64,000 nucleotides of DNA from Erwinia sp. ErVv1 (GTDB taxonomy: Bacteria > Pseudomonadota > Gammaproteobacteria > Enterobacterales > Enterobacteriaceae): NCBI RefSeq assembly GCF_900068895.1, contig NZ_CDPK01000007.1, positions 156,536-220,535 of the forward strand, given 5' to 3'. The notes under the pieces were generated by a model. That model worked only from the letters and a program-made list of their open reading frames with translations, searched no databases and had not been told where the DNA came from. The translations under genes were made by a program, and so were the position numbers. Positions 10,370 to 21,489 of the stretch are shown here, piece after piece; position 1 is the first letter of the stretch, and every line of letters begins with the position of its first letter.

Positions 10370-10473
10370 ACCGTTCCGCCCTCCAGGGGTCGTTTTGTTC
10401 TCATCATCCGTGGATAATACGCATAAATAGCCGGAAGTGGTATCCGGCATCCACAAAAACAGAGATGGTTATT

Positions 10474-10833
10474 ATGGATATTGTATTTATAGAACAACTG
10501 ACGGTTATCACCACTATTGGTGTCTATGACTGGGAACAAACTATTCAGCAGAAGCTGGTTTTCGACGTTGAAATGGCATGGGATAACCGCCGGGCGGCGG
10601 CCAGCGATGATGTGAATGACTGCCTGAGCTATGCGGATATCTCTGCGGCCATTATTGACCATGTGTCCGCTGGCAAATTTGCGCTGGTTGAGCGCGTAGC
10701 AGAAGAGGTTGCCTCACTGCTGCTGACGCGTTTCAGTTCTCCCTGGGTACGGATTAAACTGAGCAAGCCCGGGGCGGTGGCGCAGGCCGCTCAGGTGGGC
10801 GTGGTGATTGAGCGCGGGACTAATCCTAAATAA
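10474..10833 (+). CDS. folB: Dihydroneopterin aldolase FolB
   Basis: 119 residues from the ATG at 10474 (MDIVFIEQLTVITTIGVYDW), close to the 122 of E. coli. The longer upstream frame has no homology. It cleaves 7,8-dihydroneopterin to 6-hydroxymethyl-dihydropterin and glycolaldehyde in folate synthesis, as a cytosolic multimer. Family segments LSYADISAAI and VRIKLSKPGA (with the catalytic Lys) are present. It is divergent from plsY and followed by uppP on the same strand. Confidence 0.96.
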   Translation: MDIVFIEQLTVITTIGVYDWEQTIQQKLVFDVEMAWDNRRAAASDDVNDCLSYADISAAIIDHVSAGKFALVERVAEEVASLLLTRFSSPWVRIKLSKPGAVAQAAQVGVVIERGTNPK

Positions 10834-10976
10834 GTGCAATATGATTGCCATCACGATGAAACCCCCCCACATTATGCTCTGTTTTAAAGTTGGCCCGGTT
10901 TTTACGGGCACAATTTGGCGGTAGCCTCGGGCAGCCGTCTTTTAAATGATTTTGATACGGACAGGGGTAGTAATTG

Positions 10977-11795
10977 ATGGCAGATATTCATCAGCTATGG
11001 GTGGCAGCAATACTCGGCATTGTTGAGGGCCTGACGGAGTTTCTTCCCGTCTCTTCCACCGGGCACATGATCATAGTCGGTCATCTGTTGGGTTTTGAAG
11101 GGGATAAAGCGGACACCTTCGAGGTCGTCATCCAGCTCGGCTCAATCTTAGCGGTTGTCGTCATGTTCTGGCGTCGCCTGTTTGGCCTTATCGGCATCCA
11201 TTTCGGCAAAGTGCCGCATGAGGGGACCGGCAAAGGGCATCTTACGCTGATTCATATTCTTTTGGGGATGGCACCAGCTGTCGTTGTAGGCCTGCTCTTA
11301 CACGACGCCATCAAGACGTTGTTTAACCCGGTCAATGTGATGTATGCCCTGGTGGTTGGCGGCGTGCTATTGCTCGCGGCGGAATACCTTAAGCCTAAAC
11401 AGCCCAGGGCAGTGGGCCTGGATGACGTCACCTACCGTCAGGCTTTCGTCATTGGCTGCTTTCAGTGCCTGGCGCTCTGGCCGGGTTTCTCACGTTCAGG
11501 CGCGACCATCTCTGGCGGGATGTTAATGGGGGTCAGCCGCTATGCTGCTTCCGAGTTCTCGTTCATTCTGGCCGTACCGATGATGATGGGCGCCACGGTG
11601 CTGGATCTCTATAAAAGTGTGGGCTTCCTGACGATGGGTGACATGCCGATGTTTGCCGTCGGTTTTCTTACCGCTTTTGTGGTGGCGCTGATTGCGATCA
11701 AAGTCTTCCTGAAGCTGATTCAGAATATCTCCTTCGTCCCGTTCGCCATCTACCGTTTTATTATTGCGGCTGCGGTTTATATGATCTTCGTCTGA
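10977..11795 (+). CDS. uppP: Undecaprenyl-diphosphate phosphatase UppP (BacA)
   Basis: 272 residues from the ATG at 10977 (a TTG at 10974 is directly in front). It is a polytopic inner-membrane enzyme that dephosphorylates undecaprenyl pyrophosphate to recycle the lipid carrier for cell-wall and surface polymers, and it gives bacitracin resistance. The catalytic motifs [14 protein letters not shown] and [13 protein letters not shown] are intact. About eight hydrophobic spans are visible. A terminator follows immediately, facing the convergent cca gene. Confidence 0.98.
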   Translation: MADIHQLWVAAILGIVEGLTEFLPVSSTGHMIIVGHLLGFEGDKADTFEVVIQLGSILAVVVMFWRRLFGLIGIHFGKVPHEGTGKGHLTLIHILLGMAPAVVVGLLLHDAIKTLFNPVNVMYALVVGGVLLLAAEYLKPKQPRAVGLDDVTYRQAFVIGCFQCLALWPGFSRSGATISGGMLMGVSRYAASEFSFILAVPMMMGATVLDLYKSVGFLTMGDMPMFAVGFLTAFVVALIAIKVFLKLIQNISFVPFAIYRFIIAAAVYMIFV

Positions 11796-11816
11796 TAGGC
11801 CGAAGAGGCGATGAAG

Positions 11817-11838
11817 CCGGGCCGAATGGCCCGGTTTT
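11817..11838 (+). terminator. Terminator of uppP
   Basis: CCGGGCC, a GAAT loop, GGCCCGG and then TTTT, between the convergent uppP and cca genes. Confidence 0.8.
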
Positions 11839-11839
11839 C

Positions 11840-13069
11840 CTAAGCGTCGTTCTCCGTTTTCCAGCGCTCAAGCGCGACAATCCTGCGCTTCGTCAGCGCT
11901 TGCCGAATTTCACTTCCTTTAAACCCCGCCGCAACGACCTCTTTTGTGGATACGGCCAGCGCGACGTTAAACGCCTCGCGCAGATAGCGTCCCTGCGGAT
12001 ACGCATTCTGTTCAAAACCGGTTCGCCCACGGGCGTCCGCTTCGCTGGTCAACGCTATCTGGTCAATACGCTGTGGCTTGCGCCAGGCATCAATCCGGTC
12101 AAACAGCGCCACTAACGCCGCTGCCGGCTGCCGCTCAATGGTATGCACCACATCATGAAACTCCGTAACCAGCAGCGCCAGGTCGCGCAGGTGGTTTGGC
12201 ACCCGTAAACGCTGACAGAGTGCGCTAACCAAAGGGACGCCAGCGGCACCGTGTCCATGGTGGCTGGGCCACAATTCGGGGGGCGTCAGCGCCTTACCCA
12301 CGTCGTGAAACAGCGTGGCAAAGCGGACATCGACCTCGTTGCTGAGCTGTGCGGCGATGGCCAGCGTCATCAGCGTGTGCACGCCGGTATCAATTTCGGG
12401 ATGCCACTTTTTAGGTGCCGGGACGCCATAAAGGTTGTCCAGCTCGGGGAAGAGCACCGCCAGCGCACCACAGTCACGCAGCACCTGAAAATAGACCTGG
12501 GGGGAGGGCGTTTCGAGAGCCTTCTCCGTCTCTTTCCAAACGCGTTCCGGCGTTAGCGTGTCCAGCTCACCGCTGGCGGCCATGCTGCGCATCAGTCCGA
12601 GCGTTTCTGGCGCGACGGTAAAACCCAGATGGGCAAAGCGCGCAGCAAAGCGCGCAACCCGCAGCACGCGCAGCGGATCTTCGTTAAAGGCGGCAGAGAC
12701 ATGACGCAGCTGGCGCTGGACAATATCCTGCTGTCCGCCCCAGGGATCGTACAACACCCCGTTTTTATCGCGGGCAATGGCATTAATGGTCAGATCGCGC
12801 CGCTGTAAATCCTGCTCCAGCGTCACATCGGGGGCGAAATAGCAGCTAAAACCGGTATAGCCCGCACCGCTTTTTCGCTCAGTTCTGGCCAGCGCATACT
12901 CTTCATGCGAGTCAGGATGTAAAAAAACCGGGAAGTTGCGACCGACCTGCTGATAGCCATTATTGAGCATCTCTTCCGGCGAGCCGCCCACTACCACCCA
13001 GTCTTTATCAGTGACCGGTAATTCAAGCAGGGCATCGCGCACCGCGCCGCCGACAAGGTAAGTCTCCAC
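11840..13069 (-). CDS. cca: Multifunctional CCA-adding enzyme (tRNA nucleotidyltransferase)
   Basis: 409 residues from a GTG start (E. coli 412). It adds or repairs the 3'-CCA end of tRNAs. The nucleotidyltransferase domain starts with [12 protein letters not shown], followed by the metal-binding DKDW and [10 protein letters not shown]. The C-terminal HD phosphohydrolase domain contains FHDVGK, as in the gamma-proteobacterial enzymes with added phosphatase activity. It is convergent with uppP, and ygiM lies upstream on the same strand behind a strong terminator. Confidence 0.98.
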   Translation of the reverse strand: METYLVGGAVRDALLELPVTDKDWVVVGGSPEEMLNNGYQQVGRNFPVFLHPDSHEEYALARTERKSGAGYTGFSCYFAPDVTLEQDLQRRDLTINAIARDKNGVLYDPWGGQQDIVQRQLRHVSAAFNEDPLRVLRVARFAARFAHLGFTVAPETLGLMRSMAASGELDTLTPERVWKETEKALETPSPQVYFQVLRDCGALAVLFPELDNLYGVPAPKKWHPEIDTGVHTLMTLAIAAQLSNEVDVRFATLFHDVGKALTPPELWPSHHGHGAAGVPLVSALCQRLRVPNHLRDLALLVTEFHDVVHTIERQPAAALVALFDRIDAWRKPQRIDQIALTSEADARGRTGFEQNAYPQGRYLREAFNVALAVSTKEVVAAGFKGSEIRQALTKRRIVALERWKTENDA

Positions 13070-13163
13070 TACTGCGCTCCTCGTTGTGTCGTTTCAGGCA
13101 TCATACGTGAACGCCCGGCGTTCTCCCACCACCGGCGGGCAGGCTTACGCGGTATTGGCCCAC

Positions 13164-13197
13164 GACGAAAAGGACATCAATGGATGTCCTTTTCGTC
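13164..13197 (-). terminator. Strong hairpin terminator between ygiM and cca
   Basis: GACGAAAAGGACATC, a 4-base loop and GATGTCCTTTTCGTC form a perfect 15-bp inverted repeat with internal T and A runs. It terminates ygiM and could work in both directions. Confidence 0.8.
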
Positions 13198-13213
13198 CCG
13201 GCATACGCTAAGC

Positions 13214-13834
13214 CTAGTTCATCCAGCGGTCTTTTTTCTTACGGCTGGGGATCATATGCGGCAGTAGCAGGCCAAGCAGCAGGCCGACGCCGGCCACGCC
13301 GCCGCCATACATAAACCACTGCATGATAATGGTACGCTGCTTGTCATCGAGCTGAACGTTGGCCGCGCTCACTTTCTTTTGTGCCACCACCAGCTCATTT
13401 TTTAGCTTCTGATTCTCATTTTTCAGGTTATTAATGGCACCGTCGCTGCCGGCAACCTTCTTCTGCATTTCGGCGGTCCGCTGATTCCAGCTTCCATCGA
13501 TATTGGCCAGTTTGTCAGTCAGCTGTTTAACCTGCTGTTCCAGCTGTGGGACGCGCGTACGAAGGCTGGGCTGTTCGCTGAGCTGCGCAAGGGGGATCCA
13601 GGTGGTACGGCCCGTTGAGTCGCGAATTTGCGCGTATTTGGTGGCGTCATTGGTTTGCAGCAGCTCCACTTCTTCGCCCGCGTTCAGCGTACCGACCAGG
13701 CGATAATCATTGCTGGGGCCACTGCGAACCCAGGTGGAGAGTTCATCAGAAATATAGCGTTTCTCTTCGGCGTGAACGGTAGCAGCAACGCTAAATGTCA
13801 GTAAAGTAAGGCCAATTAAGTTAATTTTTTTCAT
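13214..13834 (-). CDS. ygiM: SH3 domain-containing membrane protein YgiM
   Basis: 206 residues. A signal peptide (residues 1-22, ending VHAEE) is followed by a bacterial SH3 domain (about 25-90, with STWVRSGPSNDYRLVGTLN), a coiled-coil stretch (about 95-170, rich in Gln, Lys and Leu heptads) and a C-terminal membrane span (GGGVAGVGLLLGLLLP) ending with basic residues. This is the TIGR04211 family. In E. coli ygiM sits in the same place beside ygiF. Its molecular role is not established; the SH3 domain suggests peptidoglycan contact. Confidence 0.93.
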   Translation of the reverse strand: MKKINLIGLTLLTFSVAATVHAEEKRYISDELSTWVRSGPSNDYRLVGTLNAGEEVELLQTNDATKYAQIRDSTGRTTWIPLAQLSEQPSLRTRVPQLEQQVKQLTDKLANIDGSWNQRTAEMQKKVAGSDGAINNLKNENQKLKNELVVAQKKVSAANVQLDDKQRTIIMQWFMYGGGVAGVGLLLGLLLPHMIPSRKKKDRWMN

Positions 13835-14124
13835 TCGATATCTTTTTTACATGAATCCGGGAAAAAAGTAATGGCACAGTCTGGAGGCGCCTCGCATAAA
13901 GCTGAATGAGAACTTTCCTGGTCTCAGGGCATGGCGAGCCGGGTCGTAAAAGCATAAGAAAGCCGAGACAGCCACGGCAATTCTGCATTACTCTTCACGT
14001 TATGACTGACTGAGAAAAACCTCGCTGGCTGCCGTATTTATAACGCGCAGAGTCCATAACAACGGCGAGGCATCATCAGGCGCACATCCATTTACCATGC
14101 CGGTAATCATTTGATTAAGAAAAT

Positions 14125-15429
14125 ATGACCATCGAAATCGAGTTAAAGTTCATCGCCACACCTGCTGCTGCTGAAAATCTGCCAGGCCGACTTGCCGCCT
14201 GGCCACATCAGCACAGTGCGCCACAAAAGCTGACTAATATCTATTTTGAAACTGAAAGCAGCCAGCTGCGCCGCTGGGATATGGGACTGCGCATTCGCGG
14301 CTTCGGCGACAGCTATGAAATGACGCTGAAAACAGCGGGGCAGACCCTTGGCGGCCTCCACCAGCGTCCGGAATACAATGTCGCTCTGGAGAAGCCAGAA
14401 CTGGACATCGCCCTGTTACCGGCGGAGATCTGGCCCGCAGGGACCGATCTGGCCACGCTGCAACAGCAGCTAAAGCCGCTGTTCAGCACCCATTTCGTGC
14501 GGGAAAAGTGGGTGGTCACTTATCTGCAAAGCGAGATTGAGGTTGCTTTTGACCTCGGCGAGGTCAGTGCGGGTAATGAGAGCGAAGCGCTGAGTGAAAT
14601 TGAGCTTGAGCTTAAATCTGGTCAGCGTGAGGATCTGCTGGCGTTCGCTGAAGCGCTGTCAACCATTGGTGGGCTGCGTCTCGGCAGCAAAAGTAAAGCC
14701 GCGCGCGGCTATGCGCTGGCACAGGGTAAAACGCAGCCTGAACCGCGCCCTATGCCGGTGCTAAAGGTTAAACCGAAAGCAACGGTAGAAGAGGGGATGC
14801 GGGCAGCCTTTACGCTGGCGCTTACCCAGTGGCAGTACCACGAAGAGCTTTGGCTGCGCGGCGAAACGGCGGCGCTACATGAAATTCGTCAGGCGCTGGA
14901 AAGCCTGCGTCAGGCCTTCTCCCTGTTCGGCGCGCTGGTGCCGCGTAAGGCGAGTAGCGCGCTGCGTCAGTCGCTTACCGGCCTTGAGGAGGTGCTGCTG
15001 GAAGAAAACCTCCAGCCGGAGGTCCTCTGCTTTAGTCTCCTCTCATTACAGACCCAGTTAGCACTCACTAACTGGATAGCCACCGAGCGCTGGCGCGGCT
15101 TTATTGATAGCAAGTCGGAGACCAGGCTACAGGGATCCTTTAAGCGATTCTGCGATATTATGCTGGGCCGCCTCTCCGCCGATCTCAAAGAGACCTTTCA
15201 CCGCATCCGCCAGTTCAATGAGTATCAGGACAAGCTGACTCGCCTGAACCGCCAACTGCTGGCCGCGCGCCTGCTGGCCGGGGCTTACCCATCTGAAGCG
15301 GTCGCTGCGTGGCTAGGAGACTGGCAGCAGCTGGCGCAGGGCATTGAGTCTAATCAGACCGCAAACCTTGATGCGTACTGCCGTCAGGCCCTTAAGCATC
15401 CGGCATTCTGGAAAAACGGTAGCGTCTGA
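14125..15429 (+). CDS. ygiF: Inorganic triphosphatase YgiF (CYTH-CHAD protein)
   Basis: 434 residues (E. coli YgiF 433). The N-terminal CYTH domain (about 1-200) begins MTIEIELKF with the signature ExExK and has charged tunnel residues (MGLRIRG, EIELELKSG). The C-terminal part (about 220-430) is a helical, His-rich CHAD domain thought to bind polyphosphate. The enzyme hydrolyses inorganic tripolyphosphate. It precedes glnE on the same strand with a short spacer, probably as an operon as in E. coli. The 290-bp gap to the divergent ygiM holds no recognisable gene. Confidence 0.97.
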   Translation: MTIEIELKFIATPAAAENLPGRLAAWPHQHSAPQKLTNIYFETESSQLRRWDMGLRIRGFGDSYEMTLKTAGQTLGGLHQRPEYNVALEKPELDIALLPAEIWPAGTDLATLQQQLKPLFSTHFVREKWVVTYLQSEIEVAFDLGEVSAGNESEALSEIELELKSGQREDLLAFAEALSTIGGLRLGSKSKAARGYALAQGKTQPEPRPMPVLKVKPKATVEEGMRAAFTLALTQWQYHEELWLRGETAALHEIRQALESLRQAFSLFGALVPRKASSALRQSLTGLEEVLLEENLQPEVLCFSLLSLQTQLALTNWIATERWRGFIDSKSETRLQGSFKRFCDIMLGRLSADLKETFHRIRQFNEYQDKLTRLNRQLLAARLLAGAYPSEAVAAWLGDWQQLAQGIESNQTANLDAYCRQALKHPAFWKNGSV

Positions 15430-15491
15430 CTGCCCGGCTCAGCGCGGCCAGGCATGCGTGCACCGATCATTTGTCACATTAGGGAGTGTTT

Positions 15492-18326
15492 ATGCTGCCA
15501 TTGCCCCACACGTCTCTGCCTCCTTTAATGGCAGCGCAGGCAGGACGTTTACCCGCCTCTCTGGGTGAGCTGACGCTTGCTGAGCAGAGCGTGTTGGCTT
15601 TCAGTGATTTTATCTGCGAGAACCTGAGTCGCCATCCGGCGTGGTGGCAGAGGCTGAGGGAGCAGCCTCCTCAGGCAGATGAATGGCAGCATTATCAGGG
15701 GTGGCTGGCGGTAAAGCTGGCAGAGGTATCGGATGAACCCACCCTGATGCGCGAGCTGCGGCTTTTTCGTCGCCATATGCTGACCCGTATTGCCTGGATG
15801 CAGGCGCTGGCGACCAGCAGCACGGAGGATTCCCTGAAACAGCTGAGCGTTCTGGCTGAGCTGCTGATTGTCGCGGCGCGGGACTGGCTGTGGCAGGCCT
15901 GCTGCCGCGAATTCGGCACGCCGGTGAATGCGCAGGGTGAACCGCAGCCGCTGCTGATCCTCGGCATGGGTAAGCTGGGGGGCGGTGAGCTGAACTTCTC
16001 CTCTGACATTGATCTGATCTTTACCTGGCCCGAAAACGGTACGACACAGGGCGGTCGACGCGAGCTGGACAACGCCCAGTTTTTCACCCGACTGGGCCAG
16101 CGGCTGATTAAGGTGCTGGACCAGCCCACGGTAGAGGGCTTTGTGTATCGCGTGGATATGCGTCTGCGACCCTTTGGCGACAGTGGGCCTCTGGTGCTGA
16201 GCTTTGCCGCGCTGGAGGACTACTACCAGGAGCAGGGACGCGACTGGGAACGCTATGCGATGGTCAAAGTACGGGTGATGGGCGATCGGGATGACCACTG
16301 GAGCCAGGAGCTACAGCAGACACTGCGTCCCTTCGTTTACCGCCGCTATATCGACTTCAGCGTCATTCAGTCCCTGCGTAATATGAAAAGTATGATTGCC
16401 CGGGAGGTGCGGCGTCGCGGTCTGAAAGACAATATTAAGCTGGGCGCGGGCGGTATCAGGGAAATTGAATTTATCGTTCAGGTTTTCCAACTGATCCGCG
16501 GTGGCCGCGAACGGGCGCTCCAGCGCCGCGCGCTATTGCCGACCCTGCAAACGCTGGGTGAACTGGGGCTGCTTCCCGCCGGACAGGTTGAGCAGCTACA
16601 TCAGGCATGGCAGTTTCTGCGTCGGCTGGAAAACCTGCTTCAAAGCATCAACGATGAACAGACCCAGACCCTGCCTGTGGACCCACTTAACCAGGCACGG
16701 CTGGCATGGGCGATGGGCGTACCCGACTGGTCCGTTCTCCAGCAGCAGCTGGAACAGCACATGTCTGCGGTACGGGCGATTTTTGACGAGCTGATTGGCG
16801 ACGATGCGCCTGAGGCAGACAGCAGCAAAGAGGTCGGGGAGTATGGCGTGCTCTGGCAGGATCGACTGGAGGAGACCGAACTGGCCCCGCTGGTTCCGCA
16901 TCTGCCCGCGGGTGCGACGGCGGCGCTACTTAAGGCGATCAACGCGTTTCGGCAGGATACGGATAAACGTACGATTGGCCCCCGTGGCCGCCAGGCCCTC
17001 GATCAGCTGATGCCGCGACTGCTGGCGGAGGTTTGCCCGCGGGCAGATGCGGCGGTGACCCTTGAACGCCTCACGCCGCTGCTGCTGGGCGTGGTTACCC
17101 GCTCAACCTACCTGGAGCTGCTGACGGAATACCCCGGGGCACTGAAGCATCTGATTCGGCTGTGCGCCGCCTCGCCCATGGTGGCCAGCCAGCTTGCCCG
17201 CTATCCGCTGCTGCTGGATGAGCTGTTGGATCCGGCTACGCTCTACCAGCCAACGGCTACGGATGCCTACCGTGATGAGCTCCGGCAGTATCTGCTGCGT
17301 ATTCCAGAAGAGGATGAGGAGCAGCAGCTGGAGGCGCTGCGGCAGTTTAAGCAGGCTCAGCTTTTGCGCATTGCGGCGGCGGATATCGCCGAAACGCTGC
17401 CGGTGATGAAGGTCAGTGACCACCTGACATGGCTGGCGGAGGCGATCATTGAGCAGGTTGTCATGCAGGCATGGCAGATGATGACGCAGCGCTATGGGCG
17501 GCCCTCACATCTTCAGGACGATGGGGGGCGTGGATTTGCCGTCACAGGCTACGGCAAACTGGGCGGCTGGGAGCTGGGCTACAGCTCCGATCTGGATCTG
17601 GTTTTTCTGCATGACTGCCCGGTCGAGGCGGTGACACTGGGTGAGCGCAGTATAGATGGCCGGCAGTTTTATCTTCGCCTGGCACAGCGCATTATGCACC
17701 TGTTCAGCACCCGTACCTCCTCCGGAATTCTCTACGAGGTGGATGCCCGGCTGCGACCTTCTGGCGCGGCGGGCATGCTGGTCAGCACGCTCGATGCCTT
17801 TGATGACTATCAGCGGCAGGAAGCCTGGACCTGGGAGCATCAGGCGCTGGTGCGCGCCCGCATTGTCTTCGGCGATCCGGCCCTGAGCCAGCGCTTTAAC
17901 GCCATCCGTCGCGGTATTTTGTGCCTGCCACGGGAGCCTGCGGCGCTGCAAAAAGAGGTGCGCGACATGCGTGAAAAGATGTATTCGCACCTCGCCGGTA
18001 AGAACAAGGAGCGCTGGGATATTAAAGCCGACCGGGGCGGCATAACGGATATTGAGTTTATTACGCAGTATTTGGTTTTGCGCCATGCGGCTGCGCTGCC
18101 CGCGCTGACCCGCTGGTCTGATAACGTGCGGATACTCGAGCTTATGGCCAGCCATGGGCTGATGGAGGAGGAGGAGGCCCGGGCATTGACCAGCGCCTAT
18201 ATCACTCTGCGCGATGCACTTCATCACCTGGCGCTGGAGGCAATGCCTGGCCATGTGCTCCCCGAGACGTTCAGCCATGAGAAAGCGGTCGTGCAAGCCA
18301 GCTGGCAACGCTGGTTTGGTGAGTGA
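15492..18326 (+). CDS. glnE: Bifunctional glutamine synthetase adenylyltransferase/deadenylase GlnE
   Basis: 944 residues from the ATG at 15492, behind AGGGAG; a GTG at 15486 is an alternative. GlnE adenylylates and deadenylylates glutamine synthetase in response to PII, tuning ammonia assimilation. It has two nucleotidyltransferase domains: the N-terminal deadenylase with [21 protein letters not shown] and the C-terminal adenylyltransferase with [20 protein letters not shown], each keeping the GG and DxD residues. A helical linker joins them. It follows ygiF and precedes hldE. Confidence 0.98.
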   Translation: MLPLPHTSLPPLMAAQAGRLPASLGELTLAEQSVLAFSDFICENLSRHPAWWQRLREQPPQADEWQHYQGWLAVKLAEVSDEPTLMRELRLFRRHMLTRIAWMQALATSSTEDSLKQLSVLAELLIVAARDWLWQACCREFGTPVNAQGEPQPLLILGMGKLGGGELNFSSDIDLIFTWPENGTTQGGRRELDNAQFFTRLGQRLIKVLDQPTVEGFVYRVDMRLRPFGDSGPLVLSFAALEDYYQEQGRDWERYAMVKVRVMGDRDDHWSQELQQTLRPFVYRRYIDFSVIQSLRNMKSMIAREVRRRGLKDNIKLGAGGIREIEFIVQVFQLIRGGRERALQRRALLPTLQTLGELGLLPAGQVEQLHQAWQFLRRLENLLQSINDEQTQTLPVDPLNQARLAWAMGVPDWSVLQQQLEQHMSAVRAIFDELIGDDAPEADSSKEVGEYGVLWQDRLEETELAPLVPHLPAGATAALLKAINAFRQDTDKRTIGPRGRQALDQLMPRLLAEVCPRADAAVTLERLTPLLLGVVTRSTYLELLTEYPGALKHLIRLCAASPMVASQLARYPLLLDELLDPATLYQPTATDAYRDELRQYLLRIPEEDEEQQLEALRQFKQAQLLRIAAADIAETLPVMKVSDHLTWLAEAIIEQVVMQAWQMMTQRYGRPSHLQDDGGRGFAVTGYGKLGGWELGYSSDLDLVFLHDCPVEAVTLGERSIDGRQFYLRLAQRIMHLFSTRTSSGILYEVDARLRPSGAAGMLVSTLDAFDDYQRQEAWTWEHQALVRARIVFGDPALSQRFNAIRRGILCLPREPAALQKEVRDMREKMYSHLAGKNKERWDIKADRGGITDIEFITQYLVLRHAAALPALTRWSDNVRILELMASHGLMEEEEARALTSAYITLRDALHHLALEAMPGHVLPETFSHEKAVVQASWQRWFGE

Positions 18327-18434
18327 GTCGCGCAACAGAGGTTGGCCCTGAAAGATAAAGGGTCAATGTGCGGGATAACCAGCTTGTGCTATCATCGCGC
18401 GCACTATTTTTGACTTATGCCAGGAGTGTCTGGA

Positions 18435-19862
18435 ATGAAAATTACACTGCCCGAGTTTAACCGTGCGGGCGTTCTGGTGGTTGGCGACGTCATGCTGGAT
18501 CGCTACTGGTATGGCCCTACCAGCCGCATCTCCCCTGAGGCTCCGGTTCCAGTGGTTAAGGTCGATAATATCGAAGAGCGTCCCGGCGGCGCGGCCAACG
18601 TCGCAATGAATATTGCATCGCTGGGGGCGGCATCGCGGCTGGTGGGGTTAACCGGCATCGACGATGCCGCACGGGCGCTGAACGCCGCCCTGAGCGGTGT
18701 AAATGTGCAGTGTGATTTTGTTCCCGTCTCAACCCACCCGACCATCACCAAGCTGCGTGTGCTTTCGCGTAACCAGCAGCTGATCCGCCTCGATTTTGAA
18801 GAGGGCTTTGACGGTATCGATCCCGAGCCGCTGCACCAGCGCGTCAGGCAGGCGCTGCCTGATACCGGTGCACTGGTGTTGTCGGACTATGATAAGGGCG
18901 CGCTTGCTACCGTCGAAACCATCATCAGCCTCGCCCGTGAGGCGAAAGTACCTGTGCTGGTGGATCCAAAAGGTACGAACTTTGAACGCTATCGTGGTGC
19001 GACCATCCTGACGCCCAACCTCTCCGAGTTCGAGGCCGTCGTCGGCAAATGTAAAGATGAGGCGGAGATCGTTTCGCGCGGTATGGCACTGATGGAGAAA
19101 TTTGAACTCTCCGCGCTGCTGGTCACGCGTTCAGAAAATGGTATGACGCTGCTACAGCCGGGTAAAACGCCGTTCCACCTGCCGACCCAGGCGCAGGAAG
19201 TCTACGACGTGACGGGCGCGGGCGACACGGTAATCGGCGTGCTGGCAGCGGCGCTGGCGGCAGGAAACACCCTGGAAGAGAGCTGCTTCCTGGCGAATGC
19301 GGCAGCTGGCGTGGTAGTCGGTAAGCTGGGCACCTCGACCGTTTCACCGGTAGAGCTGGAGAATGCCATTCGTGCCAGGCCGGAATCCGGTTTTGGCGTG
19401 ATGAGTGAAGAGCAGTTGAAGGAAGCCGTTGCGCTGGCGCGTCGTCGCGGCGAAAAAGTGGTTATGACCAATGGCTGCTTCGATATTCTTCACGCCGGAC
19501 ACGTCTCTTACCTGGCCAACGCGCGCAAGCTGGGCGACCGGCTGATTGTGGCGGTAAACAGCGATGCGTCGACGAAGCGGCTTAAGGGCGAAAGCCGCCC
19601 GGTGAACCCATTGGTTAACCGTATGATCGTACTGGGTGCGCTGGAAGCCGTCGACTGGGTGGTGGCTTTTGAAGAGGATACGCCGCAGCGGCTGATTGCC
19701 AGCATCCTGCCGGATCTGTTAGTGAAGGGCGGGGATTACAAGCCTGAAGAGATCGCGGGCAGCAAGGAAGTCTGGGCAAACGGCGGCGACGTTCGCGTGC
19801 TGAACTTTGAAGATGGCATTTCAACCAGCAATATCATCAGGGCCATCCAGGCTAAAAAATAA
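18435..19862 (+). CDS. hldE: Bifunctional heptose kinase/adenylyltransferase HldE
   Basis: 475 residues from the ATG at 18435 (CAGGAG upstream); E. coli has 477. It makes ADP-heptose for the lipopolysaccharide inner core. The N-terminal ribokinase-type domain (about 1-318) phosphorylates heptose-7-phosphate at C1 and has the [12 protein letters not shown] anion-hole motif. The C-terminal nucleotidyltransferase domain (about 340-475) has [13 protein letters not shown], with the HxGH motif. The genes ygiF-glnE-hldE run together as in E. coli. A TGnTATCAT-like extended -10 near 18389 may give hldE its own promoter. Confidence 0.98.
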   Translation: MKITLPEFNRAGVLVVGDVMLDRYWYGPTSRISPEAPVPVVKVDNIEERPGGAANVAMNIASLGAASRLVGLTGIDDAARALNAALSGVNVQCDFVPVSTHPTITKLRVLSRNQQLIRLDFEEGFDGIDPEPLHQRVRQALPDTGALVLSDYDKGALATVETIISLAREAKVPVLVDPKGTNFERYRGATILTPNLSEFEAVVGKCKDEAEIVSRGMALMEKFELSALLVTRSENGMTLLQPGKTPFHLPTQAQEVYDVTGAGDTVIGVLAAALAAGNTLEESCFLANAAAGVVVGKLGTSTVSPVELENAIRARPESGFGVMSEEQLKEAVALARRRGEKVVMTNGCFDILHAGHVSYLANARKLGDRLIVAVNSDASTKRLKGESRPVNPLVNRMIVLGALEAVDWVVAFEEDTPQRLIASILPDLLVKGGDYKPEEIAGSKEVWANGGDVRVLNFEDGISTSNIIRAIQAKK

Positions 19863-19968
19863 GCGCATTCGGGCGTTGGCCGTCGGTCCGGCAAAGAACC
19901 CAGACCAGACACTGGCTTAGCGCCGAAGGTGAATAAGCTGGGACTGGGACTGGGACGATCCAGAAAAC

Positions 19969-19999
19969 AAAAAGGCCGATCCTGCGATCGGCCTTTTTG
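19969..19999 (+). terminator. Bidirectional terminator between hldE and ubiK
   Basis: AAAAAGGCCGATC, a CTGC loop and GATCGGCCTTTTT. This symmetrical hairpin with A and T tails serves the convergent hldE and ubiK genes. Confidence 0.9.
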
Positions 20000-20036
20000 T
20001 TTATAACGGGTCCTGCTGTCAATGTCGCAGTTCCGG

Positions 20037-20408
20037 CTAGAGATCTTCTGTCTTGGTACTCTCTGAGGTGGTAACTGGAGCGGCAGCCGGAGCAGTAGTT
20101 GGAGCGGTAGTTGGAGCGGTAGCCGGAGCAGCAGCTGGAGCGGTAACTGGAGTATTGGCTGATGTGGTACCCCGGCTTTCCAGCTCGGCGATGCGCTGCT
20201 CCAGCGCACTCAGCTTTTCGCGGGTGCGCAACAGCACCTGCGTCTGAACGTCAAACTCTTCGCGATTGACTAAATCCAGCCGCGTCAGCTGTGACTGCAA
20301 GGTCTGGCGGATGCGCTTTTCCACGTCGTCGCCAAACTCGCGGATCCCTTTCGGCATGGATTCATGAACCTGACGGGCGAGTTGTTCAATTTTTTTTGGG
20401 TCAATCAT
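20037..20408 (-). CDS. ubiK: Ubiquinone biosynthesis accessory factor UbiK (YqiC) with an extended Ala/Pro/Thr tail
   Basis: 123 residues from the ATG at 20408 ([20 protein letters not shown]), where homology to E. coli YqiC starts; the longer frame upstream is not conserved. UbiK forms a complex with UbiJ and assists the late cytosolic steps of ubiquinone synthesis. Residues 1-80 are the conserved BMFP domain with a coiled coil ([20 protein letters not shown]). The last 40 or so residues are low-complexity Ala/Pro/Thr repeats encoded by a DNA tandem repeat, making the protein about 27 residues longer than the E. coli form (96). Confidence 0.95.
   Translation of the reverse strand: MIDPKKIEQLARQVHESMPKGIREFGDDVEKRIRQTLQSQLTRLDLVNREEFDVQTQVLLRTREKLSALEQRIAELESRGTTSANTPVTAPAAAPATAPTTAPTTAPAAAPVTTSESTKTEDL
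20076..20153 (-). repeat. Tandem 12-bp repeats inside the 3' end of ubiK
   Basis: Imperfect repeats of GGAGCGGTAGTT-type units encode the tail motif (T/A)APxxAP. Copies differ at a few positions. Repeats of this kind change number by slippage; because the unit is a multiple of three, the frame would be kept. Confidence 0.8.
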
Positions 20409-20578
20409 GGCGGCTTCCTGATAGCGGCAAAGTTTCTGTAAGTGTAATGCTATAACCAGAAAGGATAAACCTGAAAACAGTAAAGCCACAAAATGGATAA
20501 CTTATTGCCAGTTTTGTTCATTGCCCTGTGGTTTCTTCGGCGTTATATTAGTTTGCGATGTAAATACTATATGCTTAT

Positions 20579-20723
20579 TCTCAGGGCGGGGCGAAATTCC
20601 CCACCGGCGGTAAATCGGCTGAGGCCGAAAGCCCGCGAGCGCTTCAGACCAGCCGGTTTGAAGGTCAGCAGATCCGGTGTGATCCCGGAGCCGACGGTTA
20701 AAGTCCGGATGGGAGAGAGTAAC
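20579..20723 (+). ncRNA. FMN riboswitch (RFN element) of ribB
   Basis: The 5' part reads TCTCAGGGCGGGGCGAAATT, followed by CCCCACCGGCGGTAAAT, AGCCCGCGAGCG, and the closing GATCCCGGAGCCGACGGT and GGATGGGAGAGAGTAAC. These are the conserved RFN blocks in order. The element binds flavin mononucleotide and lowers ribB expression. About 110 bases separate it from the ribB start, room for an expression platform. Confidence 0.97.
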
Positions 20724-20832
20724 GTATGCTGTCGGGCCTGCGCCCGTTCTGCCGTTATTTTTTGTCACTGCATGACACTCCTAAGCATGCCCTGGTTCTG
20801 GTAACCGATACATTTTATAAGGTTTTATTACC

Positions 20833-21489
20833 ATGAATCAGACGCTACTTTCTGAATTTGGCACGCCTGAACAGCGTGTACAACGCGCCATTGCCGCTCT
20901 CAAGGACGGCCGTGGCGTAATGGTGCTGGACGACGAAGATCGTGAAAACGAGGGCGATATGGTTTTCGCTGCCGAAACGATGACCGTTGAGCAAATGGCA
21001 CTGACTATTCGTCACGGAAGCGGCATCGTTTGCCTCTGCCTGAACGAACAGCGCCTGCGCCAGCTTGAACTGCCGATGATGGTGGACAACAACACCAGCG
21101 CCTACGGGACGGGTTTCACCGTGACGATTGAAGCCGCTGAAGGCGTTACCACCGGCGTTTCCGCCAAAGACCGTATCACCACTATTCGCGCCGCGATTGC
21201 CGATGATGCCCGGCCGAGCGATTTAAATCGTCCTGGACACGTTTTCCCGCTTCGCGCCCGCGATGGCGGGGTGCTGACCCGAGGCGGTCATACCGAGGCC
21301 ACGCTGGATCTGGTTACGCTGGCCGGTTTTAAATCTGCGGGCGTGCTGTGTGAGCTGACGAATGACGACGGCACCATGGCTCATGCACCGGAAGTGGTGG
21401 TATTCGCCAGGCAGCATGATATGCCTGTCGTCACCATCGAAGATCTGGTGGCCTGGCGCCGCAGCCACGAAACGCTGCAGGCAAGCTGA
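20833..21489 (+). CDS. ribB: 3,4-dihydroxy-2-butanone 4-phosphate synthase RibB
   Basis: 218 residues (E. coli 217). It converts ribulose 5-phosphate to 3,4-dihydroxy-2-butanone 4-phosphate and formate, supplying the four-carbon unit of riboflavin. The acidic metal-binding loop [11 protein letters not shown], the substrate loop [10 protein letters not shown] and the RPGHVFPL segment are intact. It is a stand-alone RibB without a fused GTP cyclohydrolase II domain. The upstream FMN riboswitch controls it. Confidence 0.98.
   Translation: MNQTLLSEFGTPEQRVQRAIAALKDGRGVMVLDDEDRENEGDMVFAAETMTVEQMALTIRHGSGIVCLCLNEQRLRQLELPMMVDNNTSAYGTGFTVTIEAAEGVTTGVSAKDRITTIRAAIADDARPSDLNRPGHVFPLRARDGGVLTRGGHTEATLDLVTLAGFKSAGVLCELTNDDGTMAHAPEVVVFARQHDMPVVTIEDLVAWRRSHETLQAS

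Noticed and set aside
17505..18335. 276-codon minus-strand frame opposite glnE (also 15549-16298)
   Set aside because: Antisense to the conserved adenylyltransferase domains, with a composition typical of a shadow frame.
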